DNA of 64,000 nt from Austropuccinia psidii (Eukaryota; Basidiomycota; Pucciniomycetes; Pucciniales; Sphaerophragmiaceae): assembly GCA_023105745.1 (NCBI GenBank), contig JALGQZ010000018.1, positions 10,429,338-10,493,337 on the forward strand, read 5' to 3'. The notes under the pieces were generated by a model that did not search any database, was not told the DNA's origin, and saw nothing but the letters and a program-made list of their open reading frames with translations. Positions 32,419-45,490 of the stretch are shown here, piece by piece (within the stretch, counting starts at the first letter, position 1; each line of letters opens with the position of its first letter). The position numbers were made by a program, and so were the translations under genes.

Positions 32419-35399
32419 GTTCCGTTTCTGAACCGTTAGTGCGTGGCTCTAAGTTGGAATGATCCAAATTGTTTGAGCTTACATGTGAAGATTTTGGAGT
32501 GCATCAGTAGATTCCATCTTATAGATATTTTTAGAAAATTATTTTGGATGATGATTTTTGATAGCAGAAATTTGGAAGCTGGATGGAAAATGAGGATAAG
32601 GAAATCTGGAGGGAGCGGTCAAGAAGCAAAATGAGTTGCCCCAGTGGGAAAATGAGCGGAGAATCAGAAGGCGCATACAACTGGCCCTGTTCAGACAACG
32701 CGTTGGGGCTTAGCCTGCGCTCAGGGAAAAGGACCGCCACCAAGTTTGTGAGTGGAAATCTTTCCATAAAGTAGGATTTAGAAACTCATTTTATGCCATT
32801 TCAGCTTGAAAATCACTTTTTGGGGGCAGCTAAATTGCACTGAGGTTAATTTGTCTGGAACAAGGCAGGAGCAAACAAAAATATTTCTTACAAAATCCTC
32901 AAAAAGGACTTCAAAATCTGTTCTACAAAATGAGTTATTTAAGAGCTTGTCAAGATTTACTTGATTCTTTCAAGCTTTATTGTTAATTTCAAATGTATGA
33001 AATAGAAGGTTGAGCTGTGAACAAATGAAACATTCAATTCAAGGAACCTATTAGTTTGTGACTATATACTGTGGTGCTTCATACTATTAATACCAGAATG
33101 AAGCTATCCAAGATAACTCCCAAATGTTCAAGATAATGATGAAGTAGTAGGGGATGTCAAAGTCATCAAATCTCACCTAACAATAAAACATGATTTGAAT
33201 GCCAAATCCCATAGGAGAAAACCAAGTTTCTCATTTGTAAATGACATGCAATTTTAACTCAGTCCCCTGGTATCTTCACAAAATGCTGTTTTTCTGGGAT
33301 TTCATGAATGAAAGCTAACCCAAATTATATTTTGCTATGGATTCATAATGCATATGGGTATTATTTATTCTTTCGGAAATCCATTTTCACAAATCCCTTC
33401 AAAAATAATGTCATTCAATTATCATGCCTTGAGCCAAATCAAAACCCACCAAGGCAAGAAGAAAGGCCACTTTTTTCCTTCCTCATCCATCTTGTTATTG
33501 AATAAGCTTATATTACTTAACAATAATAAATTTGTTCTCAATAAAATTCAATTTTGAGTCATGTTCTGGTACTAGCCACTAAAATTCCATAGGAAGGCCC
33601 CCTTTATCAAAGAAGAATAGCTTTTGAATTGTGAAAACTGAGATGTACAAGGGATATTGCCATAAATTAAACCTCAATTCAAGCAGAATTAAAGATTGGT
33701 GGAAAACATACAAAAAACATATATGGCAACCAAGCAAATTTTAAAACTAAACTGGAGATTTTATAGCTGAAGAAGAAAATTTTAAATTTATAAAGTTGGT
33801 TTCTGAAATGCTTGACAGTATGTGTCCTTCCTTTGTATAAATGACCACACTCTTTCGTCATAAGCCCAATTTCACTCCTATTGAAAGTTGTGAGTCTCCA
33901 GAAAAATATGGTTTGAATAATCATTATGAGAATGAAGCTTAAACCATTAATGTAAGTCATCTTTACCTGTAATACCTTTTGTGATCTCATGAAATTTGCT
34001 TTCCATTTTCAAGGGTAATAATTGACCTTAGCCACATCTTTGATGTTTACTATTTTATTAATGTTGATGATTATGATATACTTCAAAATGAAAGCCTGAT
34101 TTATGAATTTGTTGATATTCTTGAATATTCTACTTTTCAATGATGTTAATCATGGGAACTTCCTTTTTAAGCAAAGTAAACTGCATCCAAATTTGACACA
34201 AAAGAGGAATCAAGCGCATATTCCAAACCTAAATGAAAATAGTGGTTATAGGAAGAGTATGATTGATGTGATTGTACCACATTATGAGTTTTTGTGGAGC
34301 CCTGCAAGAAAGTTACCCCTTATACATATTAATATGCAATTAAATCTCACTTATTGAATATTGTTTTTAGCCCATGAGTGGGATTTTAGTCTATTTCTGA
34401 AGTGGGACGGAGATAAATGGCCAGAGGGGAAGGCACAGAATTTTGAAATTCAACAATTTGAAGAGAGTAAATTTTAAAGAAATTGGAGTTTGATTAGGAA
34501 CAACACAAAATGAAACATGAATCCAAAAATAAAGTAATAAATAATCTTAGTTGAAGGGAAGTAAATGATGGATGGATCTCACCATAGAAGCTCTGTGATC
34601 AACAAGGATCATCTAATAGTATGAGAATATCCTGGCTTCATTAGCTGATAGTTAATATATTATCACAGTTTTTATCTTTAAATGTATCAATTTTCATTTG
34701 GTAATTCCTCTGTTCATTGACCCAATTTTTGAAAGTTTTAATTAACATATCAATTTAGTCTTATGATACATTTCTTGAGCTACTATGTTGACATACATAA
34801 TGTGAGAATGTGGCACTGTTTCCAGTTTTTACGCATCATTCAAATGGAATTGAATTTTCAAGTTCATTTTTAAAAAGGATCATTTGGAGTGGAAAATTTC
34901 AAGCAATTTTGAGACTTGTCCATGTGATTTCAGAGTAACATTTAATCTCTCAATTGAACTTCGCATTTGAACACTTGTTGAAATTGAGCCTGTGGCAGTT
35001 AAATGGCTATTTGGGTTGTAATTAACTTTACATATTATTTGAATGTGGATTTTCGTATTAGTAAAAAGATAATTGTAATTGCATTTGTGTGGAGTTTTCC
35101 CAGTGCGCTTGATAATTTGTCTTTTCATGTTTGAATGCTAGTTTGTTATATTTCTCAATGAATTTTTATTTGGAATTTTCAGCATTTAACTAAATGAGGC
35201 ATGCTTAAGGGGAGAAAATTGAGATATAGTGGAGTAATGTTCCTTTCTTATTTGGAAGGCAATGTTGAGTTTGTTTGTAAGATTTTCATTCGATGTTTAA
35301 TATGTTCTATATCTTCAATGTATGTTTGAATTTTTTTTGATTATACTTCAATTTATATTTTTTATTTCTGGAATCGCATTCAAATTATTTATTAAATTT
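32419..35399. other. UPRT upstream region and anonymous AT-rich sequence
   Basis: A patch at 32580-32770 is visibly less AT-rich than its surroundings and holds overlapping frames on both strands (63 codons plus, 78 codons minus). It may be a first exon or promoter region of a divergent gene, or part of the UPRT 5' region, but I recognise no domain. From 33000 to 35400 there are only short frames; I see no gene, RNA or repeat I can support. Confidence 0.4.
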
Positions 35400-35787
35400 C
35401 AGCCTGACTGAATGATGTAGCTCTAAGATGATGATAAATGAAGAGGCTCAAGAGAGAATATGAGTCATCACACGGAACTTATGGAAAATGATGTGAGTAG
35501 AATAGAATTCAAGAGAGAACACCTGAAGATGCTCAATAGAGAATAACAGTCATAACAAGGAACCTATAGAGATTCAGCTGAGTAGACTGCATGAGTTCCC
35601 ATTTACTCAGCGCCAATAAGGTATATAGATATAATATTGAGGAGTAATAAAACGTAGCTCTTATGGAATAACTAGTTTGCCTATGAAGCAAACGAAGAGG
35701 CTTTGAACTAGTTCAGCCATAAATTTAGTCTAACAAATGGATTACTCTGAAGTAGTGAAAGTTCTCCAGACAATAAGTACCTTAACA
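35400..35787 (-). repeat. probable copia-3 3' LTR with imperfect tandem repeat
   Basis: On the sense strand a purine tract (TTGGAGAATTGAAGGG) is followed by TGTTAAGG at 35787, the likely LTR start. The other end is not defined. The segment has an imperfect duplication of about 75-80 bp: 35430-35503 and 35514-35590, sharing GAAGA-GCTCAA-AGAGAATA, AAGGAAC/CACGGAAC and GAGTAGA. Confidence 0.5.
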
Positions 35788-36344
35788 CCCTTCAATTCTC
35801 CAATCTCACAATTGAATTTATTTTCAATGAGCCACATGTTGAATTCTTAAGATATGTTGATTAAGCAGATCGTAAATCATGTCTTGAATGGGAATATGGA
35901 AGATAAAAATGATGTCTTCTTTGAGAAAATTCTGGCACCATTGAAATCAAATTTTGATTTCAAGAATCTGATTTTGATAAAGTGGATTCTTCATTAATGC
36001 CAAGCTTGACCTCTATTTGGCTTCATGTCAAGAGATACATATTACCTCATGTTTTGACATCTTCCACTCTATTGGTCAATTGAAGAAGAGGATCTTGAGT
36101 GGTGATTGGAGCCCCAATCCAAATCCTAGCATGCATATATCATACAATTATCACCTACTCTTAAAAGAGTGACTTCCCATGTGCCTGTCTCACACAATTA
36201 ATGCACAACATGCTCATTACCAGGGTTGTTGAGAAAATGAGAGAGTGTAGAGGAAGAGAAGGCAAACTCTGGTCAAGTAGAGGTAGTTAGATAGTTAAGA
36301 AGACGAATAGCTCCGAAATAAATAATAGGACTTCCCTTAGAGCA

Positions 36345-37999
36345 TGCAGGCCTTTGAGATAAGACCAAATATCCAAAAAGGTCACAAGAAAAACTCTATA
36401 ATAATTATTCCTCCAAAATATTATCTTGAAATAAGTAAAAATACCACAAAAAAGGATAAATCCTGAGTTAAATTAGAATCTGATGAATAAACATGTGAAA
36501 TAAGCTACACCATTATATTCCCCATGATAAAACACACATATACCATCTCCATGGAATATCTGTAAAGTCAATAACTAATGAGTAATAAGCTAAAAATGAC
36601 ATAAAAACACATAAACTCTTATTTATCTCAGGAACCAATGAGACAACATGTGGAATAAATTGCACCATTGGATTCTGCATGAAAGCCTACAAATAAAGAA
36701 ATCTTATTTTATTTCTCTAAAGTCAATACTTAAGGAATTAAGCTGAATATACACACTTTTTTGGTCAGTGCATACATTCGTGGTTTTTAGCTAATATCTC
36801 TTGAAATATACATGATAGAGAGTTAAACCCACAATAAAGTTAACATGTGATTATTGCAGGCACACAGATATGAACTTTATTTGAAAACCAGAATTAACTC
36901 TCTGAAGAGCTGTAGCGTGTATAACTTGGCAGGTATTAGTTATTGAAGCTTAAGCTGAAAATTTATCATTTATGGTCACTCACTGTAATCTGATTTTCAA
37001 TTTAACAATTATATAAGTGATAGGATTGGTTAAAAATATATTATCATGATGAATAATAATAAAATACCAATATTTTAGGCTTCTTCCAAGCCTATGACGT
37101 CATCAAAGTTAGATTTATAGTGATAACTCTAAATAAGGGCGTAATAATGAGATAAGATGGTTTGATAATGATGTAATCATCACTAAAACTTAATATACTG
37201 ATAATTTACAGTGGATACCATCAGTAAAAGTCTGATAGAAGCCTACTGTACTCTAGAAGGGAGGAAGTTACTATAAATAGAGCTCTTTTTACTCTATTTC
37301 CCCCCAGACGCATCAAAAACAATAAACCATTCAATAAAAAGGAAAAGTATTTATTCTTCATATATAAATAATTTATATTATCAAAGAACAAAGGTGATAT
37401 CTATTATAATCATCAATCATGACGTGATTACTCCATTTGTTTAATTCCTTTTGTTATATTTCTGTATAAATCTCATTTCCACGTAAATTTAAGAATATTT
37501 GTAATTTCTATTATTCTATTTTGTAAATGCAATTTAAATAAGTTGTTATTACATGTGTTGGCATAAAATCTTTCAAAATTATTACATTAAGTGTTAAAAT
37601 TAGGTTATTTTCTCTTTTATAATAATTTCTCTCTATTATTACTCTTAATTATTCTTTTATTGATACAAATAGTATTTATATTAATATATAAAATTAATAA
37701 TGGTCATGTTATTGCTATTAGTTGTTTTATATTATCAAAAAACAATTTCTTATGCCTTTATCATTTGTTGGTAACAATAATAAAGAGCTTTAAATATATT
37801 CATTTTTATTATATTATATTTTTGTAATATAAATTATATTATTATATGTATTTAATCATATAATAATTTTACGCCATAATTATAATAATTATTTATTATT
37901 ATAAATATTATTTATTTTATTAATTTAATGAGGACATTCATAGTACAAGAAGTGAAATATTTGTAATATTTACTTATTGTTTCATAGTCAAAGCTTACA
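36345..37999 (+). repeat. solo LTR-B, target duplication GAGCA
   Basis: The LTR starts TGCAGGCCTTTGAGATAAGACC and ends TCATAGTCAAAGCTTACA (1,655 bp). A perfect GAGCA duplication lies at 36340-36344 and 38000-38004. It is inserted in copia-3, in the region coding for the RT/RNase H connection. It includes a CRE-like TGACGTCA at about 37096 and a TATA box at 37272. The 78-codon plus frame at 37591 is AT-rich low complexity, not a gene. Confidence 0.93.
37272..37279 (+). promoter_or_regulatory. TATA box of LTR-B
   Basis: TATAAATA in the solo LTR-B is followed 30-45 bases on by a pyrimidine-rich stretch (TTTACTCTATTTCCCCCC) likely to hold the start site. The related arrangement is degraded in the two LTRs of the gypsy-B element. 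Confidence 0.5.
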
Positions 38000-40502
38000 G
38001 AGCATAAATCACAAAATACTGGACCAAGGGACAAGGAGGCCGCCTGAAGAGTTGATGTAGGCAGAAATCCCACCATTTCAAAGTTAATAAATAGCTTTTT
38101 GATAAAGGTTTGTTTCATTCAAAAGATGAGAGAAAGCTTTCTATTTCTGGTGAGTTTTGGGGCCAAGGACTAACTTCAGTTTTCCTAGGTCCTTCATGTC
38201 AAAGGTGGAGCTTATTTCTGTTTTGAAACTTCCAAGATTAACAGTGCCAATGAAAAGATTTTCTACACAAAAATAGACCAATAATGGTTAGTTGAGGTCC
38301 CAAGGAAGAGGCAGGGATCATCTGCAGATTTCTGGAAACCAGCATTTGTGAAGAAGAACTTGATCTTGAAATACCAATTTCTTGGACTGTGGAAATTAAA
38401 AGAAAGAAATATACTGAGTCAAAGAAACAAATAACCACTATAAGAGGCTTGATAACCCCCTGTAAGAGAAATGGGAACTCATTTTTCCAGATCTTGGTGA
38501 ATGAGGGAAGTCTTCATAGCTAGCAGGGGAAGGTCACAGTACGTTTTAGCACATTGGCCAAGAAGAAGGAGAAAGGTGTCCAATCAGCCAGTTGACGCAT
38601 GGGTATCATGGAATTCAAAACTTATTATTTTAAGAAAACTCCTGAAACAATCCATGCCTTTTCTTCAAGAAGGTTCCCATGGGAATCTGTCTCCTCTCAG
38701 AACACACAGGTGCGGTCTATGAGTGAAAGGTTGTTGGTTCTAGTGACCTCCTCCAGGGAACCATTTATCTTGAGGCTTTAAAATTATTTTTGTATAGCCA
38801 AAATTCAGGAATTGTATTTAGGGGAGGCCATGTCTTTTTTTAAAATACTAAGGAATACCAGTTCTCACTACCACAAAGAAATGGGAAGGAGGTTAGCTTG
38901 AAAGCTCTACAGTAAGTATTTTTGAATTAGAAACAGAGCCTCCAATTTTATTAAGCACCTTATGAGGGATTAGTTCATGTTCCCAGCCCTTGCGCAGATT
39001 AGGTGGTGGCAGTGAAGGATTTTGAGCAAGTGGAAAATTTGTAATTTCAGGTGGAGGTTCTTCTATCTATTCTGCACCCAGAGACTTGGTAGGACCACAG
39101 AAATGGACTGAGTATTCAATACCAACATTTTAAGGAGAAACCACCAAGGGATGGGATAAATGAGGAGCACCCACTGTAGTTAGGTGGGTGGGAGTGAAAT
39201 CAATAATATTAGAGGTAAAGATAGACTAATGACGGTAATGAGGCAGGAAATCTTTGCAATAAAAAGAGTGAAAATCATTGGGAATATATATGCTCTTACT
39301 CTTGGTTTAAACACACAAAGGGTTTTATGCCAATCCTCAATACCAATTAGCATAAAGAAAATACCAGAATTGTCTAATTTTATTTCTACTTTCCCTTGAG
39401 AAGATTCATGAGCCCAGTAAAAAAAAGTGTGAATACTTTAAAGTATTTAAGATTTCAGTGGATCCCATAACATAACAGGAGTGGGGAGGTTAATTGATGC
39501 AATAGGTGTTCAATTGAGAACAAACCCTGTAATATGGAAGGATTTCCCCAACCACTCAAAAGGTACCCTTTAGTCACAAAAAAGAGCTCTGATTTGATCC
39601 AAGAGGATGTGGTTACCCCTTTCAGAAACAGGGTTCTTTTTGAGGGTATAACAAGTGGATGATAAGTGAATGATCCCTTTTGACAAAAATATCACAGTAA
39701 ATTTATGAATGAAAGATTTGTCACCATTTTCCAATAAAATGGCTTTGATAGAATTTGAGGTCTGAATTTTAACAAGAGCTTGAAGTTTTGGAAACTAACT
39801 GTAATGGTCTGCCTGTTCCTTCAAAAGGTAAACAAAACGCATGTGGGAAACACCATTGGTCAACTGAAATATGTAATTAGTTTTACCACAAGGGACAGGA
39901 GTGATGTGTCCACAGAGGTCCATGTGGACAGCCCAAAGAGTTTGTGATGGAGTAGGAAAGGAGCCAGTAAATGGGAGATGAGGGAGTTTAGATAGCAAAC
40001 AGTAGGTGTAGTGTATTTGATAAAAAACAATTCCAGCAAGAATTTTAAAAGCCACCCATTGACTTGCATGTCCAAGGCTTTGATATAAGGTAAAGGGATA
40101 GCCTGGGACTTCTAAAAGTGCTAAATTGGGTGAGGAGGTATTGATATGGATTGAATCATTATCAATAGCAGTTGTTAATATTATCTCTTCATCCTTATTT
40201 TATGTATTTCCTCCTCCTTTAAAGCCTTTCAAAATCACCCCATCTTTACAGTATTGGCCAAGAGAGACCAATGTTGAAGAGAAAAAATGAAAAGCCAAAG
40301 CTTTTGGAAAAACTAGGTCAAATAACAAGGTTCTCAGGCACAAAGCTCCCTCTGAACTGACTTTCAATAGGGGAAAGGATAGTTTCTTTATATGGAGTGG
40401 TATTTACAAATTTCCTATTTTTAAGGGCAATAGTGTTGGACCAACCACTATCCAAGATGAATTGGTTGGATTTAGCCAGAGGAGTTACCGGAATGAAATG
40501 GT

Positions 40503-41884
40503 TTTCAGCCTGTGACTCAAAACCAGAGTGCAAGCATAACAGCCAAATACCATAAACCAATGGTAAAGCCAAGATATCACCAAAACATGGAGCAGAGCCA
40601 AATAAGCTCAAAATGTATTGAAGGAAAGACAAAACCCACCAATTTCCAAATAAACAAGTCCCATAATCATAGGACAAGCAATAAAAAATTTATTCCTGCT
40701 CAAAGTTGTTGCTGAGCATAAACCTTATTTTTCACCTCTCATCTGAAATCCAGAGGAGGAGGGTTGACCCCATCAAATGTGTATTCAAATTGAAGCTCCA
40801 AGTAAGGGTTATCAAATGGTACTAGCCACATTGAGCTAGCACCAGAACTACAGGAGGTATGACCATAATAAGGTCAAAGCAGGGTGAATAAAATATTCAC
40901 CTCTCATCTAACTTCTACAGTTTTAGTGTGAGATACCTAAAGTGGGGTATTATTGGAAAGAGAACAATCAGGGATATAAGATGGTGGTATCCATTTCCCC
41001 ATATCTCATCTAGAACAAACATTATGGGGCAAATAAGCTCCATACAGATTTCAAGCAAATCATACATATGTACAAAAATCTCGTACATGGCATAACTTCG
41101 CCATGTTAAATGATAGCCATATCAAATGAGGTACTATTATGTAGAACACATAAAGGACTACACAATGAACCCACCTTGAGCTTGATATCTCAAAAACTGA
41201 TAAAGGTATGGCAGTTTTAAGGTCAAAATCCCATAGTTAGACCAATAGAGCCTTACTGTACGATAATATTGCATAACTATGATTATGAGGTATCAAAAAG
41301 GTCCTGTACATAATTCTATCCGTAATACACCTCAGAAGAGGGCTATGTGGGCCCCAGATGAAACTTTTCATCCTGTATTGGTGAAAACCTCCCAGACGTG
41401 GTTTCAAAACCACATCTGAGCCCAATGCAGGCTATATAGGCGTTGTGAAAACCACAAGCCAGTCCTTCAAAGTGAAAAATCTTCACTTCCTCTACATGGA
41501 AAGGTCTAGAAGACTTTTTCACCCAAGTTTAGGATAAAAACGGGCCTTTTCTCCACCAGAAAAGGTTTCCTCATCCTGCTCTTGAATTACTACGTAGTAC
41601 AACTATCAAAAACAGTTATACTTTTTGAAAATAATCAGGCTATAATTATAATATTAATTATTGTAGTAGTTATTATAGTAAACCAAGTGATGATTATTGC
41701 ACCCAAGGCTTTCAACAGTGCTCACCACCACTATTCCTCATTCCTCAATAGTAAAGCCTTGTATACCTCATTGGCAACTCTTATTATCATCAAAAAAACC
41801 TTTTTAATCATTTTAAACATGTCACAGTCAGAGTTAAAGCTTGTAATTCATCTTTCTTAGCTTCATCATAGACTCAGCCTGACA
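40503..41884 (-). repeat. solo LTR-A in copia-3, decayed target duplication
   Basis: This is a reverse-oriented LTR-A of 1,382 bp. The left end reads TTTCAGCCTGTGACTCAAAACC (TGT mutated to TTT), the right end ATCATAGACTCAGCCTGACA. Flanks are ATGGT (40498-40502) and ATGAT (41885-41889). On the copia-3 sense strand the frame reads across the empty site (KPNHHFIPVTPLAKSNQF), supporting the call. Confidence 0.85.
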
Positions 41885-41908
41885 ATGATGGTTTGGTTTT
41901 GACAATAA

Positions 41909-42717
41909 TGTGAGCCTTTGGGGTATGACCAAATATCCAGAAAGGTCATAAAAAGTTTTACAAAACTTATTCTTATAATAGCAATTGCTATTAAAAGATT
42001 AAAATAAGTGAAAGTTCCATAAAAAAGCATAAATTCTTGTATATCTCAGAAACTGATGTATAGAATGTGAAATAAATCAAACCATTAGATTTCTCAATTA
42101 AGGCCTGGTATAGAAATGTTTTAGGTCACATCTGTAAGCCCAATTCTTATTTAGAGAACCTGAATATATCCCCTTTTATGATCACTTCATATGTTCATGT
42201 ATCATAACCTTTGAATTACACATGATAAAGAGATTATTCAAAAATAAAGTTACCACAAAATAACTTTAGTAATAAAAATATAAATGTTATTTGGTAAATT
42301 ATATACAAGTTGAAAGCTTGAAAGGGGATATTGGGCATAAAGGCAATAGCTGTTGCCCACTTTAAAGCAAAAGTGGCCCAACATTAAAAAAAGTAGATAT
42401 TCAGATTCTGATAGTTCATAAGTGCACAACTATGTAGTTTTCATCAGTATATTAGAGGTAAATCCCTATTAAATCACGTTTTGACTTTGAAAATAGTAAA
42501 TTTTGACAGAAAAGATGAGCTACAAGAAAAATAATCAAAAATAGAGTTTTCATGATGTAATAAAATACTATTCAGGACTTAGTAAGGACATTAAAATATA
42601 TCATAATCCACTCTCTGAATTTCTGTAGCATAAAAAACTTAAAAGGTATGAATCATAAATGTCAAGGCTCAGAAATTATCATTCATGATAAATAACTCTA
42701 ATCTTATTTTAAGTTTG
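41909..42717 (+). repeat. LTR-B 5' fragment abutting the gypsy-B element
   Basis: The fragment starts TGTGAGCCTTTGGGGTATGACC and follows the solo LTR-B at 36345 for about 800 bp. It then stops abruptly at the TGTAAGG end of the oppositely oriented 3' LTR of the gypsy-B element. The missing remainder is not found at the other end of that element. Confidence 0.8.
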
Positions 42718-44621
42718 TGTAAGGTTTGACTATGAAACAATAAGGAAATATTAAAAATATTTTATGAATTTCCTTATGAGATTTTAAAAATGACATATGA
42801 ATAATTACAATAATAAAGAATTATGATAATTATGATTTAAAATGATTGTATTGTTAAATCAATATAATAATGTAATTTCTATTATAAAAAAAATATAATA
42901 AAAATAAAAATATTAATATTTGATAATTAATATATTTATCACAATTTATTATTGTTACCAAAATATAATAAATGGGTAAGAAACTGTTATTTAAGAATAA
43001 AAAACAATTTATAATGATAATATTACTAATATTAAGGTTATATGTTAATATCAATACTATTTATATTAATAAAGAGTTATTAACAATAATAATAGAGGGA
43101 GAAATATTATAATAAGTGATATTAACCTAATTGTGATGCTTAATATAATAATTTTGGATGGATTGATTCAGAATAAAGTAAATAAAACTTATTTAAATGG
43201 TATTTACAAATAAAAATAAAACAATTTTCAAATATTGTTGATTTTATGTGGATTTAGCGTTTTAGAGAGAATTATAAGAAAAAAATTGAAAAATTGATGT
43301 AATCACATCCATCTGGGTGATTCTAATGGATATTATCTTTTTTATTTCATAATATAATGAATTTTTATATAAAGAATAAAGAAATTACCTTTTAACCTAA
43401 TTTTTTAATCTTTTCATGCATCTGAGGGGGAAAAAGAGTAAAAAGAGCTCTAAAATGGATCAGTATTTTAAGTTTTAGTAATGATTACCTCATAATTGAA
43501 TCATCTTATCTCATTATAACGCCACTATTTAAAGTTATCACTATAAATCTAAGTTTGATGACATCATAGGCTTGGAAAAAGTCTAACCTTTGCTGATTGT
43601 ATTATTATTAATCATAATCTAATAGTATTCACAAGTTTTATCACTTGTATAATAGACTAACTTAAAATATGTTTACAGTGAGTGATCATAATTGATCAAT
43701 TTTAAGCTTAAGATTTGATCATTAGTAACCTTTAAGTTATACAAATTAAAACTAATTAGAGGATGTATCTTTATACCTTAGCATGTCATTAATATACTTC
43801 CAAGGGAATTTAATTACATAATCAAAACTCCATTTTTGATGATTTTTCTTGTAATTCATCTTTGCTCTTGAAATTCACTATTTTAAACTTCAAATGTTGA
43901 TTTTACGGGGTTTCACTTTGAATATAGTTACAAGAAATATGTCATTCTTCACGTATGAGCTATTAGAATCTGAATATCTACTTCATTTTAAGTTTGTACC
44001 ACTTTCACAACAAAGTGGTTAACAGCTATAACAATTTTATTCAATAAGCCCTTACAGGTTATAACCTTGTTTATTGCTTGTTAAATAAAGTGTATATATT
44101 TATTCTTCCAGTAATTGAGTGGTAAATATCTTTTTTCTGTTAAACTCTATATCATGTGTATTCTCAGAGATATGAGCTAAAAACCATGGATATATGCACA
44201 CCTCATAAAAGTGAATATATTGAGGTCATTTCCTTAAATATTGATATTAAGAATATGAAATAAGAATCCTATATGTATATTTTTTCATGGGGAATCTAAT
44301 GGTTCAATTCATTTCACATGTTGTTTCATTGGCTTCTGAGATAAATAAGAATTTATATCTTTTTTATGGCATTTTTCTTCTTACTCATTAAATATTGACT
44401 TTACAGGTATGCCATAAAAATGATATGTGTATTTATTAATGAGAAATCTAATGGTGTAATTTATTTCACATGTTTAGTCATTAGATTTCAACATAATGAA
44501 GAATTTATGCCTATTTATGGCATTTTCACTTATTCTAAGATAATTATTTTTAAAACTAATAATTATTGTCAAATTTTCTTGTGACCTTTTTGGATATGTG
44601 GTATTATCTCAAAGGCTCAAA
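42718..44621 (-). repeat. gypsy-B 3' LTR
   Basis: The plus strand starts TGTAAGGTTTGACTATGAAAC and ends ATCTCAAAGGCTCAAA, the reverse complement of the LTR-B start with the terminal bases changed. It is 1,904 bp and very AT-rich near 42780-43150. Confidence 0.85.
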
Positions 44622-44739
44622 TTCCCTACTACCAAAAAAGATTGTACCGCAATCTGACGTAGTTAATTAGGGTATCATCTGCTGTCCTACCTCTTCATTG
44701 AACTTTATTAGTCTTGAAGCTTAGTAATTTTTAGCTATT

Positions 44740-45490
44740 CTATTCTCTAGGTCTTCCTTTATTTCTGAGCCTTATTAGTAGCTTATCAGCATTAGTTATA
44801 TTTTTCTCAAGTATCCATTCATGTTCTTGAGCTGGGTTTCTATACCTCACAAGGTATTTCCTCTCTCTTTTGTTTCTAGTCCTCCTTTCTTTAAGGACTT
44901 TTACAAATTTCCTTTATTTTCCTTCATCTAGAGGGGCAATTTGAAGTGTTTCTTTATTTCTTAGGGGAAATAACTCCTTATCACTTGAGCTGTAAGGTTT
45001 TATCAGGCTCACAGAGAAATTTGGATGTTTATTCATTAGTTCACTCGTGAGTTATAGTTGCACAGAATTAGGTCCATGTAATGCTTTTATAAGGAATGGT
45101 CCTGCATAGGAACATTTCAGTTTCTTTGGACCTTTGATATTATTAAAATTAAGAGTTGGTACTAAGGCCAAGTCTCCTATTTTGAAGCTAGGTGGTTTAT
45201 GACTTTTATCCCATCGTTCTTTTGCATACTTGGAAGAATCTTGCATACATCTGTTTTTACAGTGTCTTGCTTTCTCAAGCATTATTTTGAAACTTCGTCC
45301 TGTTGGATGTATATGCACTCACTCCTTTTTGAGAGTATCATATTGAGGTCTTGGATTCCATCCTTTTTCTCACATTTCTGGTGTTTTGACAGTTGAAGAG
45401 TGGATTGATGTTTTATATTCAAGCTCAAGAGCCGGTATTGAGGTACACCAATCATGGGTAAAGCCATTAGAGTCTTTGAATTCTAAGCCA
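44740..45490 (-). pseudogene. gypsy-B integrase C-terminal domain and chromodomain
   Basis: This is the part of pol beyond the LTR-A insertion. It has the integrase core end (DWCTSIPALELEY) near 45440, the C-terminal domain HPTGRSFKIMLEKARHCKNRCM ... ERWDKSHKPPSFKIGDLALV (45318-45160), NFNNIKGPKKLKCSYAGPF, and a chromodomain-like end (KYLVRYRNPAQEHEWILEK, 44875-44805). It stops at 44740-44742. The chromodomain would direct integration to histone-marked chromatin; this is knowledge of chromoviruses, not shown here. Confidence 0.8.

Larger units (their letters stand above)
35788..41908 (-). pseudogene. copia-3 pol remnant, cut by two solo LTRs
   Basis: This is a third, distinct Ty1/copia family coding on the minus strand. 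From high to low coordinates: protease start with LAKSNQFILDSG (Asp-Ser-Gly) near 40430-40480; integrase zinc module and start (YCLLSKLPHLPFTGSF, VHMDLCGHITPV) in 40055-39795; integrase core remnants at 39790-39590, where the second catalytic Asp is now Glu (ILLENGD) but the Glu of NPVSERGN is kept. Weak RT remnants run through 39500-38005, and RT/RNase H connection (LLNYLTTST, LSHFLNNPGNEH) lies near 36310-36215. A solo LTR-B sits at 36345-37999 and a solo LTR-A at 40503-41884; removing them joins the frame traces. Gag is missing. Stops and frameshifts are frequent. Confidence 0.75.

Noticed and set aside
37591..37827. 78-codon hydrophobic frame
   Set aside because: It is an AT-rich Leu/Ile/Phe run inside the solo LTR-B; the same region in other LTR-B copies is not open.
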